Below are positions 60,507 to 64,000 of a stretch of DNA of 64,000 nucleotides, piece after piece; the stretch's first letter is position 1, and every line of letters starts with the position of its first letter. This DNA is from Shewanella sp. MR-4 (lineage in GTDB: Bacteria > Pseudomonadota > Gammaproteobacteria > Enterobacterales > Shewanellaceae): contig NC_008321.1 in assembly GCF_000014685.1 (NCBI RefSeq), positions 2,849,001-2,913,000 on the forward strand. Direction: 5' to 3'. The translations under genes were made by a program, and so were the position numbers. The notes below the pieces were generated by a model. The model was given only the letters and a program-made list of their open reading frames with translations. It was not told where the DNA came from and searched no databases.

Positions 60507-60559
60507 TTTAGAATGAATCTGTCTTATTCGTTAGCACACAAAAGCAGTGTAAAAGTCGT

Positions 60560-61018
60560 ATGAAAAAGCAAAAAATTGGTAAAAAACTGGAAAAGTGGTG
60601 TAAAAAACAGGCCAAGAAACTGCAAAAACAGCAGGCAAAATCTAATAGCCTTGTTGAATTGCAAAACCTTTATTCGGCAAATACCCCAATAATGCATGCG
60701 ACTCGCGCTCAACATAAAAAACAGCAGCGTAAACACTTAAGCCAATTATTGTCCGAATATGTGGCGAAACAGCAAATCCAAACTCTCGATAAGACCGCCC
60801 GCAAGAAACAACTTAAATTAGCTAAAGCCCATTTTAGTGCCGCGAATGATGCTAAATTTTTATCATCCGCCGTTATTAAGCATATCCGTCCATTAGCCAC
60901 TGAACGCAGTTTTGCACTTCGTCCTTATAAAAAATCCCCCTGCGGAGGCTGCCCAGCTTTAAAAGGTCGTCTGTGTAAGTGTGCTTTAAAGGTAATACAG
61001 AAACGTCAGGCCAGTTAA
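60560..61018 (+). CDS. Lys-rich protein with C-terminal Cys cluster, unknown
   Basis: A 152-aa very basic protein. The N-terminal half is Lys/Gln-rich helix (MKKQKIGKKLEKWCKKQAKK). The C terminus has SPCGGCPALKGRLCKCALK, four cysteines as C-X2-C-X7-C-X-C, like a metal or Fe-S site. No family known to me. The Fur-like box just upstream suggests an iron link. Its helical basic start could bind nucleic acid. Confidence 0.6.
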   Translation: MKKQKIGKKLEKWCKKQAKKLQKQQAKSNSLVELQNLYSANTPIMHATRAQHKKQQRKHLSQLLSEYVAKQQIQTLDKTARKKQLKLAKAHFSAANDAKFLSSAVIKHIRPLATERSFALRPYKKSPCGGCPALKGRLCKCALKVIQKRQAS

Positions 61019-61107
61019 TTCATTGGAATTGACGGTTTATTCTGCGTAACTTAATCAAACAGATACAAGCTAATGTAGCACCAAGCGACTTCTTATATCG
61101 GCAGTCG

Positions 61108-61157
61108 GCGCATCTATAAAGCGATATTAGCATTTACCTGTTTATGCTTAGATGCGC
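61108..61157. repeat. Inverted repeat in the 350-bp gap before mepM
   Basis: GCGCATCTA (61108-61116) and TAGATGCGC (61149-61157) are reverse complements, extended by AGC/GCT with a bulge. The rest of the 61019-61368 gap holds no gene. It may end the Cys-cluster gene's transcript. Confidence 0.4.
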
Positions 61158-61302
61158 ATTAATTCGACCCACTTAACTCTATCCATCGCTTATATTAAAG
61201 CAGTAAAGCTTCTCCCTAATCCGGTTAAACATCCTTACTACTTAACCAGTAGTTTAATGAATACAGCGTTTTCCAGCCGTTATCACTACACGCAGCGCAA
61301 AT

Positions 61303-61338
61303 AAAAACGCCGATGAGATCAGATCCATCGGCGTTTTT
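61303..61338 (-). terminator. Terminator of the M23 peptidase gene
   Basis: AAAAACGCCGATG / CATCGGCGTTTTT, a 13-bp stem with flanking A5 and T5, 31 bp past the stop codon at 61369. Confidence 0.88.
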
Positions 61339-61368
61339 ATATTCGGTTCGCGCGGGTTAATGAATAGA

Positions 61369-62673
61369 TTAACCTAAATTCATTAACGCTTGGCGGCTCT
61401 TCACGATATTGGTGAAGGTACGTAATTCTTGATTCGCTAATTGGCTTGCCATCGGGATATCGGCTCTCATTGGGTCCACAGGTCTACCATTAACGTGGAA
61501 TTCATAATGCAAATGTGGACCGGTAGAACGTCCAGTATTGCCTGATAAAGCAATCACTTGGCCACGAGTCACTCTCTGACCTTTACGCACTAATGCCTTA
61601 GAAAGATGTAAATAACGTGTACGGTACTTACCACCGTGTTCAATCACAATATATTTACCCGCGAATTGGTGATCGGTGACTAAGCTTACGACACCATCGC
61701 CAGGAGCAATAACTTTAGTACCAATAGGCACTGAAAAGTCGGTACCGTTATGGGGAGAAATACGGCCAGTAATAGGATGTTTACGCGTCGGGTTAAAACG
61801 AGAACTCATGCGTGGTTGTTTGGCTAATGGAATACGTTGGAAGGCACGCACTAAGCTTTGGCCTTTAGCATCGTAATAACTGCCATCGGTATGTTGGAAT
61901 GCACTAATTTCGGAGCGACCCGTTTTAATGCTCACGCCTAATATTTGACTGCTTCCCGTTGCTTCGCCCTCAACATATTGATCATTTACCAAAACAGAAA
62001 ATTTATCACCTGCACGTAAATCCCGTGCAAAATTCACTTTCTCTTTGAGTAAATCTTCAATCCGCTGAATATCGGCCGCCGCTAAACCCATTTTTTGCGC
62101 TGAAACGTAGAATGAGCCTTTAATATCGCCAGTGAGAATACGGTTTTGCCACACACCTTCAACGTTAATTTCTTCAACGTTAAAGCTGCCATCTTCATAA
62201 CGAGTAAATACTACTTGGCGTGCGGCGTTAAAATACAGCTCTAACTTCTGCAGTTGGCCTTCATTATCCAGCCAAAATTGAATACGGTTACCGGGTAATA
62301 AGGTATCTAGCGCTAGAATGTTTAAATCGGCTTCTAATACCTTATACATGGTTTGCTGATCGACACCCGCCTTAGAAAATAAAGCGCTTAAAGTATCACC
62401 AGAGGCGATGACACGTTCAAAATGCGGGGTATTATCGACAATCGGAGCGGTTTCTACAGGCTCTGATATCTGTGGCAATATAGTCTCAATATCGAGCGCG
62501 ACGGGAATACGTTGAGCAGTAGGTACCACATGATTAGCATTCGGCATTAACATCGCCGCACCGATTAATAGACCTCCAACAAGGAGAATATTTTTCTGGG
62601 CTGAAGATAAGTTCTGCAAACGAATTTGCGGAAAATTAGCCAAATTGGGTTTACCTGTCTGCAACGCTTTCAC
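61369..62673 (-). CDS. M23 murein endopeptidase (MepM-like)
   Basis: A 434-aa envelope enzyme that cuts peptide cross-links in murein. A single N-terminal membrane helix (ILLVGGLLIGAAMLM, about residues 29-43) is followed by an OapA/LysM-like region (IASGDTLSALFSKAGVD) and a LytM/M23 catalytic domain from about residue 315. Its zinc residues are His and Asp in HNGTDFSVP and HxH in GPHLHYEFHVNG. E. coli MepM has the same layout and length (440 aa). Single gene with its own terminator. Confidence 0.9.
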   Translation of the reverse strand: MKALQTGKPNLANFPQIRLQNLSSAQKNILLVGGLLIGAAMLMPNANHVVPTAQRIPVALDIETILPQISEPVETAPIVDNTPHFERVIASGDTLSALFSKAGVDQQTMYKVLEADLNILALDTLLPGNRIQFWLDNEGQLQKLELYFNAARQVVFTRYEDGSFNVEEINVEGVWQNRILTGDIKGSFYVSAQKMGLAAADIQRIEDLLKEKVNFARDLRAGDKFSVLVNDQYVEGEATGSSQILGVSIKTGRSEISAFQHTDGSYYDAKGQSLVRAFQRIPLAKQPRMSSRFNPTRKHPITGRISPHNGTDFSVPIGTKVIAPGDGVVSLVTDHQFAGKYIVIEHGGKYRTRYLHLSKALVRKGQRVTRGQVIALSGNTGRSTGPHLHYEFHVNGRPVDPMRADIPMASQLANQELRTFTNIVKSRQALMNLG

Positions 62674-62936
62674 CTTTTGTTATCGTTATTGCGTTATATT
62701 TTTGAATCAGTCCCACTCCCACAGGGGGAAGCCCGAATTTTCCCAACTTATCCCAAAAAACCGATTATGACAAACGCTATTTTGCACTTTTCTAGCACTA
62801 TTTACTAAAAACATGCGTCAGTTAGCACTTTAAACCGATTGTGTGTTCTGTATATAGATGTTAAATAGCGCAAAATCTCGTTTGTCATATCAATAAAAAC
62901 AATGTGTTAAGCTAATATTTCTCCGCTTAAGTTAGA

Positions 62937-64000
62937 CTAAGGCAAAATCACCTTGATTTCACTCCCATGGGAGGTTTTCAAGATATCAATTCGAGTGCCT
63001 ATCTGTTCTTTCATTTCGGATACATGGGAAATCACCCCAATCATCCTCCCCGCCGACTGCAAATCCATCAGCGTGCGAATGGCAAGTTCGAGGGAGTCCT
63101 GATCTAGGCTGCCAAAGCCTTCGTCGATAAATAAGGTATCGAGTTTTATCCCCCCTGCGTAGGCTTGAACCACATCCGATAAGCCCAAAGCCATCGACAA
63201 GGCTGCCATAAAACTCTCACCGCCACTTAAGGTCGCCACGGGACGCACTTTAGAGGTGTAGGCATCCTCGACTTCAAGCTCTAGCCCTGAGGCCTTATTG
63301 CCCTTCGCCCTGTCCTCTTTGCGCAATAATCGGTAGCGCCCTTTACTCATTAAATGCAGCCTCTGCGTTGCCGCAAGCAACACATCGTCGAGCAATACGC
63401 TAAGCACAAAGCGTTGCAGGGAAATTTTGTTGCCCGTATTACCATTGGCAACATCGGCCAAGGTGCCAATCACAGCGTATTCATCCTCGAGGGATTTGGC
63501 CTTTTGATCGACCACCGCCAGCTGAGTTTGGGTATTGTTAAGCAGGGTGAGCCGAGTATTCAGTTGACTCCATAGCTCTTCCGCATTTTTAAGCTGCGCG
63601 AGTCGCTCAGTGAGCAAGGCCTCTAAGGCGTCAAGATCGGGTGATGTCGACTCGCTCAACTTGGTTGTAAGCTGAGTCAGTTGCGACTGATTTAAGGCGC
63701 ACTGTCTGTGGTAGGTTTCTTTACCCTCGGCCAGCGTCTGCATTTGCTCATCGGTTAACAAGGCTTCGCGCAATGCATCCCTATCAATAAAGCCCGCGTT
63801 ATCGAGCGCCGTCTGAAGTGTCTGCTGTGCTTGCGCCTGCAGCTCTACCGTAGCATGACAACGCTCTATCGCCGCCGATAATGCCGTTTGCGCCGCCACA
63901 CTCTGCTGCGTTGCCTGCTGCTGCGCGGTTCTCAATACATCAATCTGACGTTTTATCTGTTCAAGTTGTTGCTGGTTATTCGCAATCGCTTGATTCAATA
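62937..64000 (-). CDS. sbcC: Nuclease SbcCD subunit C (3' end; runs off the window)
   Basis: C-terminal part of the SMC-like SbcC ATPase. With SbcD it cleaves DNA hairpins and processes ends. The visible 353 residues are coiled coil (QQQLEQIKRQIDVLRTAQQQ, then repeated heptads), followed by the C-terminal ATPase lobe: ABC signature LSGGESFMAALSMALG, Walker B LDTLFIDEGFGSLD and H-loop VISHVSEM. The ATP-binding N lobe lies beyond 64000. It is on the minus strand, so its start is outside the window. Confidence 0.95.
   Translation of the reverse strand, partial: LNQAIANNQQQLEQIKRQIDVLRTAQQQATQQSVAAQTALSAAIERCHATVELQAQAQQTLQTALDNAGFIDRDALREALLTDEQMQTLAEGKETYHRQCALNQSQLTQLTTKLSESTSPDLDALEALLTERLAQLKNAEELWSQLNTRLTLLNNTQTQLAVVDQKAKSLEDEYAVIGTLADVANGNTGNKISLQRFVLSVLLDDVLLAATQRLHLMSKGRYRLLRKEDRAKGNKASGLELEVEDAYTSKVRPVATLSGGESFMAALSMALGLSDVVQAYAGGIKLDTLFIDEGFGSLDQDSLELAIRTLMDLQSAGRMIGVISHVSEMKEQIGTRIDILKTSHGSEIKVILP

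Overview
The window reads as chromosome of a Shewanella species, a marine gammaproteobacterium close to S. oneidensis. This is inferred from gene order and protein sequence, not from a database search. The block rne / rluC / maf / yceD / rpmF / plsX / fabH / fabD / fabG / acpP / fabF is the classic gammaproteobacterial lipid and RNA-processing cluster. The protein types and the small intergenic repeats also fit Shewanella. Coding density is high. No rRNA, tRNA, CRISPR array or prophage was seen.

Region by region. 1-5.7 kb: a truncated acyl-CoA dehydrogenase with a FadR-like operator, a hexose-6-phosphate mutarotase (yeaD), an intact 1.3-kb IS3-family element sitting between yeaD and its terminator, a beta-hydroxyacid dehydrogenase, an acyl-CoA thioesterase and a small membrane protein. 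5.9-19 kb: the leftward fatty-acid synthesis operon (yceD to fabF) with two intercistronic hairpins, then maf, a HAD phosphatase, rluC and the divergent rne with its long leader. 19-28 kb: a SulP transporter, a 20-copy octamer tandem repeat, a CspA-like protein, rlmA, exonuclease I, cytidine deaminase and small genes. 28-39 kb: a giant AsmA/DUF748 protein, a glutaredoxin, a CbiM-like membrane protein, a lipoprotein, and the envelope operon comEC-msbA-lpxK-ycaR. 39-48 kb: DUF2062, NnrS, PsiE, a PilZ protein, a small ParA with a downstream partner, a YecH-like protein, and a pyruvate-type LytS/LytTR two-component system (BtsS/BtsR) followed by a CstA-type transporter with clear tandem operator repeats. 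48-57 kb: a MITE-like nested inverted-repeat element, a PQQ-type sugar dehydrogenase, ribA, yibL, and the anaerobic ribonucleotide reductase nrdDG with tandem NrdR boxes and an FNR-type site. 57-64 kb: a patatin (RssA), a DEAD-box helicase, DUF3010, a YgjP-type metallopeptidase, a Cys-rich unknown gene behind a Fur-like box, an M23 endopeptidase, and the 3' end of sbcC.

Most genes are housekeeping. The most informative signals lie between genes: paired BtsR-type direct repeats and a 10+1+10 palindrome ahead of cstA, the NrdR/FNR arrangement ahead of nrdD, a Fur box ahead of an uncharacterised gene, a FadR box ahead of the acyl-CoA dehydrogenase, hairpins inside the fab operon, the octamer array, and two mobile elements that each landed between a stop codon and its terminator. 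The nearest thing to an undescribed system is the PilZ - ParA (ParF-like) - small basic partner cluster at 41.8-43.2 kb.
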